64,000 bases of DNA from Isoetes taiwanensis (lineage: Eukaryota; Streptophyta; Lycopodiopsida; Isoetales; Isoetaceae). This document shows positions 32,090 through 43,810 of the stretch, in pieces. A program made the translations under genes and the position numbers. Positions within the stretch are counted from its first letter, which is position 1. The number at the start of each line of letters is the position of its first letter. The notes under the pieces were generated by a model. It made no database searches and had not been told where the DNA came from. It saw only the letters and a list, made by a program, of their open reading frames with translations. Where the stretch lies: assembly GCA_021234155.1 (NCBI GenBank), contig JAJEKV010000104.1, positions 932,001 to 996,000 of the forward strand. The letters run 5' to 3'.

Positions 32090-35000
32090 CACGGAGACCA
32101 ACTGGCCTATGGGACCCAAGTACAAAGAGAGAGAGCAAGAGCGACATTACTACCGATTAAAAACCCCGCCCAAGGGTTTTCGGGAAAAACCTTAGTAGCA
32201 ATAAGGATGTTTGACATACTGCACGCTTATATACATAATCACAAGTACAAATTTGAGGTTAATGCCTGGACGGGGGCATAACGAAGTCCGCGTATCCATT
32301 ACCTCCCGGAGGTACGATCCCAACAAGCCTACAGAGGCCGTGCTCAGTAGCTCATGCAAGGCCTGATGGGGCACAACTAACCGAGCATACCGAGCCCGAT
32401 ATGCTCGTGACGCCCGGACAGGCCGGAGGGCATGACTTTCATCCTCAATAGCTCGCTGATGACAAAGACGGACGGACTCTGTCCTCACGCGGCTCCCGAA
32501 TCCATCTCCCCGCCTCAATGCGGAGGTGGTGTGCACTGTCTTGAATAGAAGCAATCACCCCGCCTTTTTCATGGGTAGATGGGTGCGCAGGTAGTGGTGT
32601 GGGCCCCTCGTGAGCATGGGATTAACCTGTCGGTCGATAATTTGCCACCTTGACATGTGACAGGGGCCTCAGATCCCAAAGCTTGGCCATGAAGCAAGCA
32701 TCCAAGTCTTGCTTCAAGGCGCCAGATTCCTTCGGTGTGTATGCACCGGTCCACATCCGTGTGCCTGCACATTCCATAGCGAGAACCACTGGGCTTGCTT
32801 GTCTTTCCAAAGCCGGGCTTTGAGTCGCCACGAGCCCATCGCCACTTTACCAAAGCAAGGTTGGGCGGCCGGGCTTCATCCATAGCCACCACCTTCCGGA
32901 AGTAAATAATGTGACGTTCCAAATGACCCCTCAGAATGGAAGGAAGCCTTGTCTCCCTCGAGCAAGATCCGATATGGGACCGTGGATTTCACTCCTAGTG
33001 CCTGTGCCAAGAAGGCCTTCGTACTGCTCTAGATCATTCCAAGTGGTGAGGGATATCACCGCCCCCACACTACGCCCCCCATAGAGGAGGACCCGGTTCA
33101 ACCAAGGCCCCCGAACAAGTGTGCCTGGTGACCCCATGCATACTGACTTCGCCTTGTGGATCAAGTTATTTTGCATTGCATACTGGGGCTTTCCGACTGC
33201 GGTGACCCAGAACGATGGATGCATCCCAAAGTGTGGTAGTAGAAAACTCAATGCCCAAATACTTATAAGATCGAGCCACCTCCACTACACCCTACGGTAA
33301 GTGAATGAGGGAAGGCGGGGTGCCGGGATGATGGGACCAAAGAAGCACCCTTGTCTTGGCCAAGTTAACTCTCATGTCGGTGAATTGGCGTAAAGTGTCC
33401 AAAGCATCCGGTGGCGTTGCATGTCCTCTCCGGGGTATATCGCGGCAGTCAACATCATCGGCATATATGAGTTGCGGATTATGTGGTGCATCAACTGGCC
33501 TCCCCCGTGCTTTCGGCTAGCCATTCTTCTAGCTGGGTCAATGTACAAGCCGAAGAGGGGGGATAGAGGGCAGCCCCGGCGCACCCCAATGCTACTAACA
33601 ACTCCCCCGACGGTGTATGAGACGACCGGAGCAAGCCTCAGATAGTCTGTATATAGCATTACGCAAGTCGACGGGGGTCCCTAGCCGCCTCTCAATCGTC
33701 CCACAACTTATCCTCGAGGCACTCGTGGTCAAAAAGCCTTTGCGAAATCCACAAAGCAACAAGATTCTCAAGGCCGATTCCGGCTATCCTCTATGAGTGT
33801 TCGCAGAGTGAAGATATGGTCAATAGTAGAATGCCGGGCGAAGCCCGCTCACAAGGAGAGCCCGCGACTTCTCCATCCTCTCGCCTAAAGTGTCAATGCC
33901 GCCAAGAATCCCTAGCAACTTGGCAAAGATTTAACCCACCATAATGGTACGATAGTTGGTCGGGCCGTAGGGGGTCCCCTGCTTTGTATATGGGCACAAC
34001 TCTACCGGTAGTCCAAAGGCGGGGAAGCCTTCTTGCAATGCCCTCGTTGAAGAGTGCCGTGGAGAACCGGCAAGACCATTGGGGGCCGCCCACTTGAGAA
34101 GCTCACCGCATACCATCCAAATCTGCTGCCTTCCCGTTAGCGAGGCGTTGCAGGCCCATTATGACATCCCCTTCAGTAATGACCAGTGCTAGGCCTGTCT
34201 GCGGAGGTACTGGTGCCCGGCTTCCCATTGGGTCATACAGCTGCTGCAAGTATCTCACCCATTGTTCCGGGGTAATATTTCCTGTGGGCTGTGCAGGCTT
34301 ACTCAAGACCTTTCTCCAGAAGGCCCTAGGGTGGCGGTCTAGAAGACCAAACATCTGTTGCTGGTGCTCCGCAAGGTACCTGGCTTTCTTGGTCTTGAGG
34401 AAGGAGCGGTATTGACGGACGGCCTGGACTTGGCGGAGCCATCGTTTCAGCTCCCGACATTCGTCATCGAACCAGTGATTGCGGGGGAAGGTGGTTGCAG
34501 CCCCTGTGGATCGTCGAGAGCGGCCTCTCCCAAAGCATCTGTCCCCTACCCTCAGAAGGAGCTGGTTCAGCTGGGCCGTCTGCTGTTGAAGTGTGGGGAG
34601 TTGCAGCACTCCCGGCAGCTCATGCTCAAGCATCCTCGCATAGACCGCCGCATGATCATAGTCCAGACGCAACCGTGGTACATGGGGTGTTGGGGCAATG
34701 GGTGCTCGGTTGGCCTGCCAATCTATCTGCAAGAACAGGGGCTGATGGTCGGAGTCTACTTCCTCGTCCCGCCACCGTCCCCACACTCGGCGAGTGATCA
34801 AGTGTAGGCATTGCTCGTCCGCTAGCACGTAATCCACCACACCGGTGCCGCCCCCGGTTCTCCCCGTCTACAAGTGAAGCGGCCGGAGGACGGCCATCGC
34901 GGCCGACCCATTGCAAATGACCAGGGTCAAAGATATCGCCCGAAGAATGAAAGCAAATGGGCCATACCGTGTCACACCGGCCGTCATCATCCGACGCCTT

Positions 35001-35200
35001 TGGCCAAACCATCTCTGCGGGGTCCATTTGCAACACATCCTCAGCTAGAGGTGCGAATTTTGGGATCTGCTCTGCCCCTGTGCGCGCATTGAAATCTCCA
35101 AGCAACATGACCTTGCCCAATTGTCAGTATTGTTGTATGTCATCATATAGATCGACATAGGGCTCCTGCCTGTCCACATCCAAGTGCGTGTAGAAAGACT
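32090..35200 (-). pseudogene. Non-LTR retrotransposon (LINE), 5'-truncated and decayed
   Basis: On the minus strand from 35200 downwards. It starts within the apurinic endonuclease domain (LLGDFNARTG near 35090; DYVLADEQ and SDHQPLFLQI near 34800). A linker follows (34400-34750), then the reverse transcriptase beginning LANGKAADLDGMR near 34110, GRVVPIYKAGDPLRPDQLSY near 34000 and GVRRGCPLSPLFGLYIDPA near 33580. The catalytic YADD region is damaged by frameshifts (about 33480). Many frameshifts and stops follow down to a 3' non-coding part at 32095-32560. The 5' end is truncated at about 35200, the usual LINE fate. GC content is higher than in the surrounding sequence. Confidence 0.9.
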
Positions 35201-35434
35201 CATATAATATCACGCGTTTGAGGGTTTCCCTTTTATATTAGATAATTTTTTCACACATCATCTTGCATAATGAATACGCAGAATATGACAATTTTACCTT
35301 ATCCAGAAAATGTCCATACTGATCTGTATATATTGCCAGCTTCCCTGCTTGCTTAAACAATATTTTTCTTGTATGGACGACCACCTAAAGTGCAAAACTG
35401 GTCAGGCATAAAACAATACTCATTCATCAGGCAC

Positions 35435-36345
35435 AAATTGCTATTACATACATGTTTTTCAGGAAAAAGGGATCAATTTTACCTCTGATAGGATCATTCT
35501 TGAGGCACCAGGTTGATTTCTTTGTAGCCTATGAAAGATGTTTATTTCAAGGAACTCATGCTTTCTCCATCTTACTTTCTATAACCTCAATAGAATCCAG
35601 AAATAAGTGCAAGGAGCTTAATATAGTGTGCATATTACTTAATAATATCAAAATTAATCACAATCAATCAATAATATCAGTTCATGAGTTGTTAATTTCA
35701 CATCCAACTTGTTAACACTTTTAGGAAGTGGAGTTAAGGTTCAGCACTGATAAAAGGTACGACTAAAAGTGTCAAAAAAGTGTCGATTGAACTCAGAAGA
35801 CACATATAATATGGAAGGCACAAAATATAGCTTTTCCTTAGGTATTAACAAAAAACAATTATAAGAGCATAATAAAATCATAGCTAGCTAAAGAATATGA
35901 GTTGACCTTTGCACTGCCTTCTCATGACACAAAAACAAAAAAAAAACCTCCTGCATCCTATACTTCTCCATTCTTGGACTGTTGAAAAGTAGAAATCTAT
36001 TGACTTATAACTACCTTTGCATGTGCTCGACTGTCTTTCTTTTTCTTACCTTGATTAAGTTCCTATTGAAGACATGTTGGATAATATCTTCCGTGGTTTA
36101 CACAATGCGATAGGCTACTTATGAATGCTTGCAAAAATAACCATCTAATATTGTGTTGCCTTCACATACATGATATTTTTAAGTGGCATCAGAGTCATTA
36201 GAGGTAGAATAATCTAGAGTAATGTTAACTGGGCAAAGTCAAACACTTAAGAAAGTTACAAACATAAATGATTACCTTTATTTCATTGGTGGTTCGATCT
36301 TTAATGCAGAAAACTCCCATCATGCATATCTGCCAGGTCAAAATA
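35435..36345. repeat. Tandem duplication, unit 1
   Basis: This matches the unit starting near 36372: CTATTACATACATGTTTTTCAG, AATAGAATCCAGAAATAAGTG, AAAATTAATCACAATCAATC and, at the end, AATGATTACCTTTATTTCATTGG. Unit 1 has about 75 bases missing from unit 2 (near 35500-35575). No gene was recognised. It preserves the uninterrupted form of the MULE insertion site at 36325-36333. Confidence 0.9.
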
Positions 36346-36371
36346 AGTATAGCGAATAATTAATATCGGAC

Positions 36372-37200
36372 ACAGATAGCTATTACATGCATGTTTTTCA
36401 GCAAAAAGGGATCAATTTTTCCCCTGATAGGATCATCCTTGCAACATCAACCTCAATAGAATCCAGAAATAAGTGCAAGGAGCTTAATATGGTGTGCATG
36501 TTACTTAATAATATCAAAATTAATCACAATCAATCAATAATATCAGTTCATGAGCTGTTCTCCAAATGTTAAAGCTTGCCTCTCACAAATTTCACATCCT
36601 ACGGATAACTTGGTAACACTTTTAGCAAGTGGAGTTAAGGTTGGGCGTTGATAAAAGGTGTGATTGAAAGTGTCAAAGAAGTGTCGATTGAACTCAGAAC
36701 ACACATATAATATGCAAGGCACAAAATATAGCTCTTCCTTGGGTATTAACAAACAACAATTATAGGAGCATAATAAAATCATAGCTAGCCAAAGAATATG
36801 AATTGACCTTTGCACTGCTTGCGTCCTATACTTCTCCTTTCCTGGACTGTTGAAACATAGAAATCTATTAACTTATAATTACCTTTGCATGTGCTCGACT
36901 GTCTTTCTTTTCCTTACCTTGGTTGAGTTTCTATTGAAGACATGTTGGATAATATCTTCTGTGGTTTACACAATGTGATAGGCTAAGATCAATGCTTGCA
37001 GAAACTACCATCTAATATTGCACTGTCTTCGCATATGTGATATTTTTAAGTGGCATTAGAGTCATTGAAGGTAGAATAATCTGGAGTAATGCTGATTGGG
37101 CAAAGTTACACACTTAACAAAGTTACAAACATAAATGATTACCTTTATGTCATTGGTGATTCGATCTTTAATTCAGAAAACTCACATCATGCATATCTGC
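36372..37200. repeat. Tandem duplication, unit 2 (interrupted)
   Basis: A second copy of the 35435-36345 unit. Similarity breaks off exactly at 37200 (CATATCTGC) and resumes at 40371, because a 3.17-kb element is inserted there. Confidence 0.9.
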
Positions 37201-37204
37201 CTCC

Positions 37205-37470
37205 CACGGAAACCCTTCCGGGTTTTAGTGGAAACCCTTCCGGCTTTCCATGGAAACCCTTCCGGGTTTTAGTGGAAACCCTTCCGGGTTTTAATGGAAA
37301 CCGCCGTCCGGTTTTCCAAAATTTGAAAGCCCGGAATCCGGTTTTCCAAAATTTGAAAACCCAGAAGGGTTTCCACTAAAACCCGGAAGGGTTTCCATGA
37401 AAAGCCGGAAGGGTTTCCATATTGGAAAGCCGGAAGGGTTTCCATTAAAACCCGGAAGGGTTTCCACAAA
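37205..37470. repeat. 22-bp GGAAACCCTTCC array and its inverted counterpart
   Basis: Five tandem ~22-bp units (GGAAACCCTTCCGGGTTTTAGT type, about 37217-37320) face inverted units (about 37368-37466) around a short centre, making a large imperfect hairpin at the element's left end. Similar units occur at its right end (40230-40335). Confidence 0.9.
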
Positions 37471-39289
37471 ATTATTTTTTTTCAAAATATTTACACACGT
37501 GAGCCTTTATGGCTCACGCCTTTCCATACGGACGCCCGACATTAAGGCGCACGTCCATCGAGCGCACGTCATTCAAAATTCAAATTTTGAGTGGAAACCC
37601 TTTCCGATTTCCTTGCATGATGGAAATTAGGAAGGGTTTCCAGATGAGGAGGAAAATAGGAAGGGTTTCCACAGCAGGAGGAAAATAGGTTAGGTTTCCA
37701 CATGCAGTTAGAAACTCCATGGGGTAAGATTAACTAAGAATTGAGACCAGCTTTAATCTCAAAAATTCTGGCACTTAACACCCAATATAACATGATCTCA
37801 AAAATTCTGGCACGTAACACCCAACATAACATGGAACGTCTTGCAAGGTACAAATTATGGGAAGTCCTGGTTTTAGATTATGGTTCTTTCGGTCAAATTA
37901 TTTTGTTATCAAAGCTTAAAATTGCATTGACTTGAAGGCATGCAAACATATTGAAGTTTTAGAATCTCGTGTATTAAACTGCCATGCATGTACAATGTTT
38001 GACCAGGATAGTGCGTACGTGTGAAGTTGCACTCCCCTAGATTCTCTAGTATTTCATAAAGATTTTCTTAGAGTTCCCAAGATGCTACGAGATTCTTCGA
38101 AATTCCCTTCCGTCTCCCATAAACCTCCAAAATTCCACAAAGATTCTATTACATTTATACAATAGTAGTACATCTCACGTAATCTGTGTGTTCAATGCTA
38201 GAACTATATGCTTACATTTTCTCATCTGACTGTTAATTATACAGTTCACAATGTGTAAGCATGGTCGCATAGTCAATGATAGTTCAATTGTTCGATGGTT
38301 TTTTTTTGTATGCCTTAACTTCTAAGCATTTTGTAATATACTCTTAACAAACAATGATGATTCTCCTAGATTTGTTCTCAACCTAACGTATACCTTCAAC
38401 TTGCTTGTATAGTTCTCACACGATTACCATTTGTAGTTCATCTGTATATGCAAAACTAAGAGGCTGACTTAGGCTTAAGATTTAGAGCATGTAACATCTT
38501 CATTGACCTTTGACAATGAGTCCACTTGGTTTGGGCTTTAAACTTGAGAGATTTAGAACAATGAGTGCACTAAGGACTCATCCCAAACAAAAAGAAGAAT
38601 AGAGAAAAAATAAGCAAAAAAATAAAAACACAAATACAAATACAAATCTTACAGATACAAATCTTACAAATACAAATTCTGTGATTGCCTTACAGAAGTA
38701 ATCTATTTTTGCATCTAGTAAAGGCTCTGCAATGTAACTCTGTTCTAAAGTCATTGTCTGAGCAATTTTCTAACTCTTTCTCCAATTTGCAAGGCTGAAG
38801 AAGCCTCTTTTACCTTAGCATCTGAAAAAATCCAAGATAATGCCATCCTTTCAAGCCCTGATATCTTAAATAGTCTTTCAAGCTTGCAATAGCTTACAAA
38901 GGTATTACAAGTGATGGGGCGCTAATAATTTTGTCAAGACAAGAGCTACAAGTGAATCATCCCGTGCAGAGCTACAAAAGGGCAAAGAAAGGGTTTAGGG
39001 TAAAAAAGCGACAGATTATGAAGGGAAGAATGGTCGGCAGAAATAGATCTTGGTGGAACTGTCTGCCCAGTTGCCGATTTGATCAGAAAGAAGTCGGATA
39101 TGTAGGGATTAGGAGCGGTTGCTCAGGCTGAGGCCGGTTAAGCATTTAGAAATAGCACAGGGCCGGATATGCAGGGATCAAGTTCGATTACTCAGGATGA
39201 GGCCGGACACAGTCGGATCTTCAAGGCTAAACACTTCCAGCTGTGTAATCTACTCCTTAATTTCCTACCGCCTGCATCTGTTGATACAG

Positions 39290-39516
39290 AGATACCTGTT
39301 GATGGTGGGAAAAGAAAGTTTCCCGTGGATCTTTTCTTGAATCCAGATGCTTGTTTGAACGAGTTTTCTCGGCTTGGAGGATCCTACAGCTATCTTGTGA
39401 AGACCAGTGGCAGTGCCCTTCAACCAGAAGACCATGCAGAAGTTGAATGGGAAGAAGGGGACATGGATACAGTTGAAAATTGTTTTACTCACGAAAGTAA
39501 AAATCTACCCACTTAA
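39290..39516 (+). pseudogene. Exon-like ORF, unrecognised cargo
   Basis: The open frame contains GGKRKFPVDLFLNPDACLNE, FSRLGGSYSYLVKT and an acidic stretch AEVEWEEGDMDTVENC before its stop at 39516. Composition looks like real protein, but I do not recognise the family. Just upstream, a ~55-bp degenerate tandem pair (GGATATGYAGGGATYA...GAGGCCGG) spans about 39095-39195. It lies in the MULE-like element, so it is probably captured sequence. Confidence 0.35.
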
Positions 39517-40090
39517 TTTTGGGCTCATTACAAACAAAGAGCCCAAAAACAAAGGGCGAAAAAACAAAGACCCGCTGTACAAGAAATGATCTACAAAGCA
39601 GAAGATGGAGTCCGGTGAGAGGTAAAGCCAAAGAACCCACTCTTCAAGCTCTCCATTGTCTACCATATCTTTAAATCTACGAAGAAGCTGCTGGCTAAGG
39701 AGGGAGCTTCTGCAGAGCGGGCAGGTAGTGTGGCTATGGCGGAGCCACGAATCAATACAATCCCTATGAAACGCGTGCTGGCAGTGCGGCATTTTTCTAA
39801 CTACGTCTTCGTCCTGCAAACAATTTAAACAAACAGAGCACTGCCGCTCCACATTTTTGCCCAAATCTGCATCCCCAAACCTCATAACCGGAAGCGATTT
39901 CTCGAGCTCTTCAACTGTAGCTTGAAGGGCGATGTCCGGCGGTGCAAAATCAGAGCATATTACCTCCAGTTGAGGGATTTTTCTGAGACCCACAGATCTG
40001 GCTACCTGGTCTATCATATCTATACCTGAATCGCCACAAACACTTTCTTGAATCCTTGCCTCAGAAACGCTTCTTGAAAGTGAGGTGAAA
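39505..40090 (-). pseudogene. RING-H2 finger protein, captured terminal exon
   Basis: The minus strand encodes the C-terminal part of a plant RING-H2 E3 ubiquitin ligase. The zinc ligands are all present: CSVC, then C-Q-H, H, C and CPLC (C-x2-C-x15-C-x-H-x2-H-x2-C-x11-C-x2-C). They are preceded by LPVMRFGDADLGKNVERQ and followed by RRFKDMVDNGELEEWV. The frame is open upstream of the ATG at 40017 (QESVCGDSGID), so the exon is larger than the ATG-started ORF. The N-terminal region normally present in such proteins is missing. The frame reads to 39505. It lies inside the MULE-like element at 37201-40370, hence likely captured; expression is unknown. Confidence 0.75.
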
Positions 40091-40380
40091 CCTTGAATCC
40101 GCCAATTACAGCCGGAGAAGAGGTGAGAAGAGAAGAAATTCTTTCTAAAAAGCCTTTTCTAAAATAGCCGTCGGAATTAAATCTGGTCATTAATTAACGG
40201 TGGCGGATATCTTCACCCCAAAAATTTCACTTTCAGTGGAAACCCTTCCGAGATAAATTAGTGGAAACCCTTCCGGTTTTCGTGGAAATTCGCAAGGGTT
40301 TCCATATAGAAGCCCGGAAGGGTTTCCACTAATTTATTTAATAACCCCAATCGGGGGGAGATAGTGTGAGCGTATCTGCT

Positions 40381-42138
40381 AGGTCAAAATAAGTGTAGTC
40401 AATCATTAATCTACTATATCTAATATAGAAAAGTCGACCTAAGATGATGAGTTAAGGTAATTGATAGACAAAATGGTCGTCCTTTGAACTTCTGGCCCAA
40501 AGGTACAAACTATGAAAGCAGTACCATTTTTAAATTTCTCAAAGAAACTACTGCGGCATGCATGCTTTAATGCTCTAATTTAGCAAACAAACTTCTCAAG
40601 TTGCGTGTCTGACCTTGAGTTTCTTGTAGGGCTTGGAACGTCACAGAATGAACACCTTCAGTAAGTCCCCCAAATCAACATCAAGAAGAAACGTACCTAT
40701 TGTTAGACTTTCAATATGACAGGTGACAGATTTGGGTAGTAGCTTCTGTCATAGATGGATAACATTTCTATAAGCAGAATAGAATATGTGATATGCGAAA
40801 GGATACAAAAATTTCTAGCAATACATGCATGTTGTCTATCATCTTTCATGAAGAAACTAATTCTGTGCCCCTTCTAATAATGATATGGCATCACCAACAG
40901 TAAAGGAACCAACCTTATCCTTCATCTTAGATTGTCAAATTGCTACAGTAAGCAGAAATGCATTTCAATTTTGCAGTACATGAGGACATCATTAGACACT
41001 TCCAAGCATGAGCTAACTCAACTCAATTTTGAAGCTCTAATTTGAGAGAAACAACCTGTAGGACTATTACAGCAAGGGCTTCAACCTGCATGCATTGGTT
41101 TTCAATAAGAACAAACCGGAAAACATTTACCTATTTATCAATTGCCCTTATCCACATAAAAAGCAAAGAAAACAGGGATTGACGATGATATCTCGTGATT
41201 ACCTATTCATTAGCGCTTAAGTCTGCAAAGATAATTATCCGGCCTTATTGCAAATCGATGGAAACCACCTGTTATGGTCCTAAAAGCAAAAAATTACCTG
41301 ACCTCTTCATAGTTTCCCTCGAATCACCATTTGTTTTGAAGAGCATAATGTACATCTTTACGAATGAATAAGGACTTACTGATCCGGATCCGACAGCTAC
41401 TGGCATGGAGCTTTCAATCCATCCATGAGCCAGCCTGCACACCAAGATCGCCACCTCTAAAGATCCACCATAATCTGGAATCCGATCTGAAATCATAGGG
41501 AAAAACTACATCCCGATATTGTCTTGCCCATAATCATGCATGCTGATCTGAAAATCGAAAAGAGGCAAAGTCTCCAAGTCGGCTCCCCGTGTGCTAGAAT
41601 TATCAATGGTCATCTCTGCCAGAAATCAAAAGCAAGGAAATTTATATGGCAAACGCAATACCTTGACAGATAATGTAGACATCTGAAAACAGCAGAAACG
41701 CTGAAGGCTCAAGAAGACGACCGAATTTTTAAGCTACCCGGACAACCACATGTATCTGAAACCTTGATCATCTCTATGGCCTCCATGCCGAGGATGCGGA
41801 GATAAGGAATCCACTAAATCCTCCAAAACTGGACAAATAACCCAAAATGCCAATTTTTTAATTAAGGAAAACGCCACAACCCGATTTTTGGCATACCGAG
41901 ACTTTTTTCCGGCAGGTAAAAGCTCTGAAACCTTAGGAAAATAACAAGAAAAAATCCAAAAAGTTTTCGGAACCCAGGAAAAACCAAATTTAAATAATAG
42001 GATGTTATCGAATTTTGCAAAAACAAACTGGAAAATCTAGAAAAAATAGTGGAATTTTGCCTGTACCATTTAACTTTTACTGGTTGACTAAATACATGGA
42101 CTTAACAGAAAACAATAGCAGTTTAAAAACAAAGATGT
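40381..42138. other. Intergenic sequence, no gene recognised
   Basis: It begins with the continuation of the interrupted tandem-duplication unit (AGGTCAAAATAAGTGTAG). The rest has short ORFs only and no shared repeats noticed. Confidence 0.45.
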
Positions 42139-42148
42139 ATTATAAGAG

Positions 42149-43186
42149 GAGCTCGCATGAAAACGACAAAAACCTCCCTAGGCTTCTCAGTCATCTCAGC
42201 AGATTTTCTACAATGGTGGATAGTGGGTAGCCGCGCACATGCGAACTACCCACGAAGAAAAATAAAGGGAACGTCCAATTATACAACTTGGACCCCATGA
42301 AATACAATGCTAATAGATGTTTGTTTGTGTACCTGCCGAAAGCTTATGATTAAAAAACCCCGCCCTTTCGGGTTTTCGAGGAAAAACCCTAGTGATAAGC
42401 CTTCGTCAAGGAGCTTGGACAAGCGTAAGGCTGAGAATTCGCTCCCAAAAACCCACGAATGGAGAAGTCGAAGCCGCTGCCGCTTGCCAACCTGTACCTG
42501 CACAACACCAACACGAGAACAAATGTGACAAAACAAACCTCCCAAAGTGGAGGGGCTGATCACGTGTGCCACGCGACAACAAAATAAAAACCTCTTCAAA
42601 TAGAGGGGCTGGTCACGCGTGAATACATAACAATTAAGGGGGGAGGGTGGGTTTCAAAGAATAGAGAATAGGGTACTGCTGAGGAGAAGAGGAAGCGCCG
42701 ATGAGACGTTGATGAAAAACCCCGCCTAATATAGCGATCTCCCAGAGAAGGCATGCATGCATGCAAGACATGCATGCTCGCTCCTTCTAGAATGTCGATC
42801 CGAGGGCTCGGATCGATGGCATTCTAGAAGGAGCTCGCATGAAAACGACAAAAACCTCCCGAATAGAAGAGAACTTCCATATCAAAAACGGGATCGAGGA
42901 CGAAGGTCAAAAGATTATGGCTAAAGAAGAGGCAAGACCGAGAAAGGACATGCCACAACATGAAAGAAACGCCAAACTGGTCAATCCAAGCAAGGAGAAG
43001 CCCCTCCCCTGCATGGTTTCAAAGAATAGAGAATAGGGTACTGCTGAGAGAGAAGAGGAAGCGCCGATGAGACGTTGATGAAGAACCCCGCCTAATATAG
43101 CGATCTCCCAGAGAAGGCATGGATGCATGCAAGACATGCATGCTCGCTCCTTCTAGAATGTTGATCCGAGGGCTCGGATCGATGGC
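42149..43186 (+). repeat. R1 interspersed repeat, two joined copies
   Basis: Two R1 units stand head to tail. Unit one (42149-42822) is nearly full length. Unit two (about 42833-43186) starts with the same GAGCTCGCATGAAAACGACA, lacks the middle part, and repeats the 3' part almost exactly (compare 42650-42822 with 43015-43186). Both end with the near-palindrome GATCCGAGGGCTCGGATC. The pair is flanked by ATTATAAGAG on both sides (42139-42148 and 43187-43196), a 9-10-bp target duplication. There is no coding capacity. Confidence 0.85.
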
Positions 43187-43314
43187 ATTATAAGAGATCA
43201 CGCATTCAATGGATTTAAAGCAACAATCAAACTTATATTCTCAATATCTTTATGTGGCCAATTTGTTGCAGCATGTATTTTAAATCAAACTATTCTCTTC
43301 TCAATACAACCGAG

Positions 43315-43810
43315 TCAACTAAAGGATGTACCTGCTGCCACAACATACTTTGCCTCCTGCAGTGTAGGATTAATATGGGTCCTATAAAACTTCCTTACTG
43401 CTCTATCTCTCCATATCCTTTGAAGAACACTCATTTTGACCCATGTGCGGATACCATCTTTATGCAAAGCTAAATCATGAATATTCATCCCCCATCGTGC
43501 CATCCACTGAGTGGTATCAGCAAACCAGCCCTTAACCCGTGTCTTCTCCAAAACCAAGCATAGTAAACTTTCTTTAGGCATAATATACAACACCTTATAG
43601 ACATAATTATGGATTTTACAAAGCGTCTCTGCCTCCAGTGTGATGATCCCACATTTTGCTAACATCATATCATAGGGAGTTTACATTTTTATTCCAAGTT
43701 TAGACCGAAAGAATTTCTTTTGAACTTTCTCAATCTTTGTCCAAGTCTCGAATGCAAATTCAGGACCCCCATACAAAACCACGGATTGGGAAAATTTTAA
43801 GGGACCTATA
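43315..43810 (-). pseudogene. LINE reverse-transcriptase C-terminal fragment
   Basis: The minus strand reads VVLYGGPEFAFETWTKIEKV, a stop near 43682, then DMMLAKCGIITLEAETLCKI, VKGWFADTTQWMARWGMNIH and FYRTHINPTLQEAKYVVAAG. This is the region downstream of the reverse transcriptase in a plant LINE. Truncated at both ends; it abuts an R1 copy. Confidence 0.75.

Larger units (their letters stand above)
37201..40370. mobile_element. MULE-like element carrying host gene fragments
   Basis: A 3170-bp insertion in the second duplication unit. It is flanked by CATATCTGC (37192-37200) and CGTATCTGC (40371-40379), a 9-bp duplication with one mismatch; the empty site survives at 36325-36333. Both ends carry many copies of GGAAACCCTTCCGG in both orientations (37205-37470, 37590-37700 and 40230-40335). 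The extreme ends (CTCCCACGG and the complement CTCACACTA) are only weakly inverted. There is no transposase. The cargo includes a RING-H2 exon (minus) and an unrecognised exon-like ORF (plus). The 9-bp duplication and gene cargo fit a Pack-MULE. Confidence 0.8.

Noticed and set aside
33421-34807. Plus-strand ORFs opposite the LINE at 32-35 kb
   Set aside because: They are the complement of recognisable endonuclease and reverse-transcriptase sequence.
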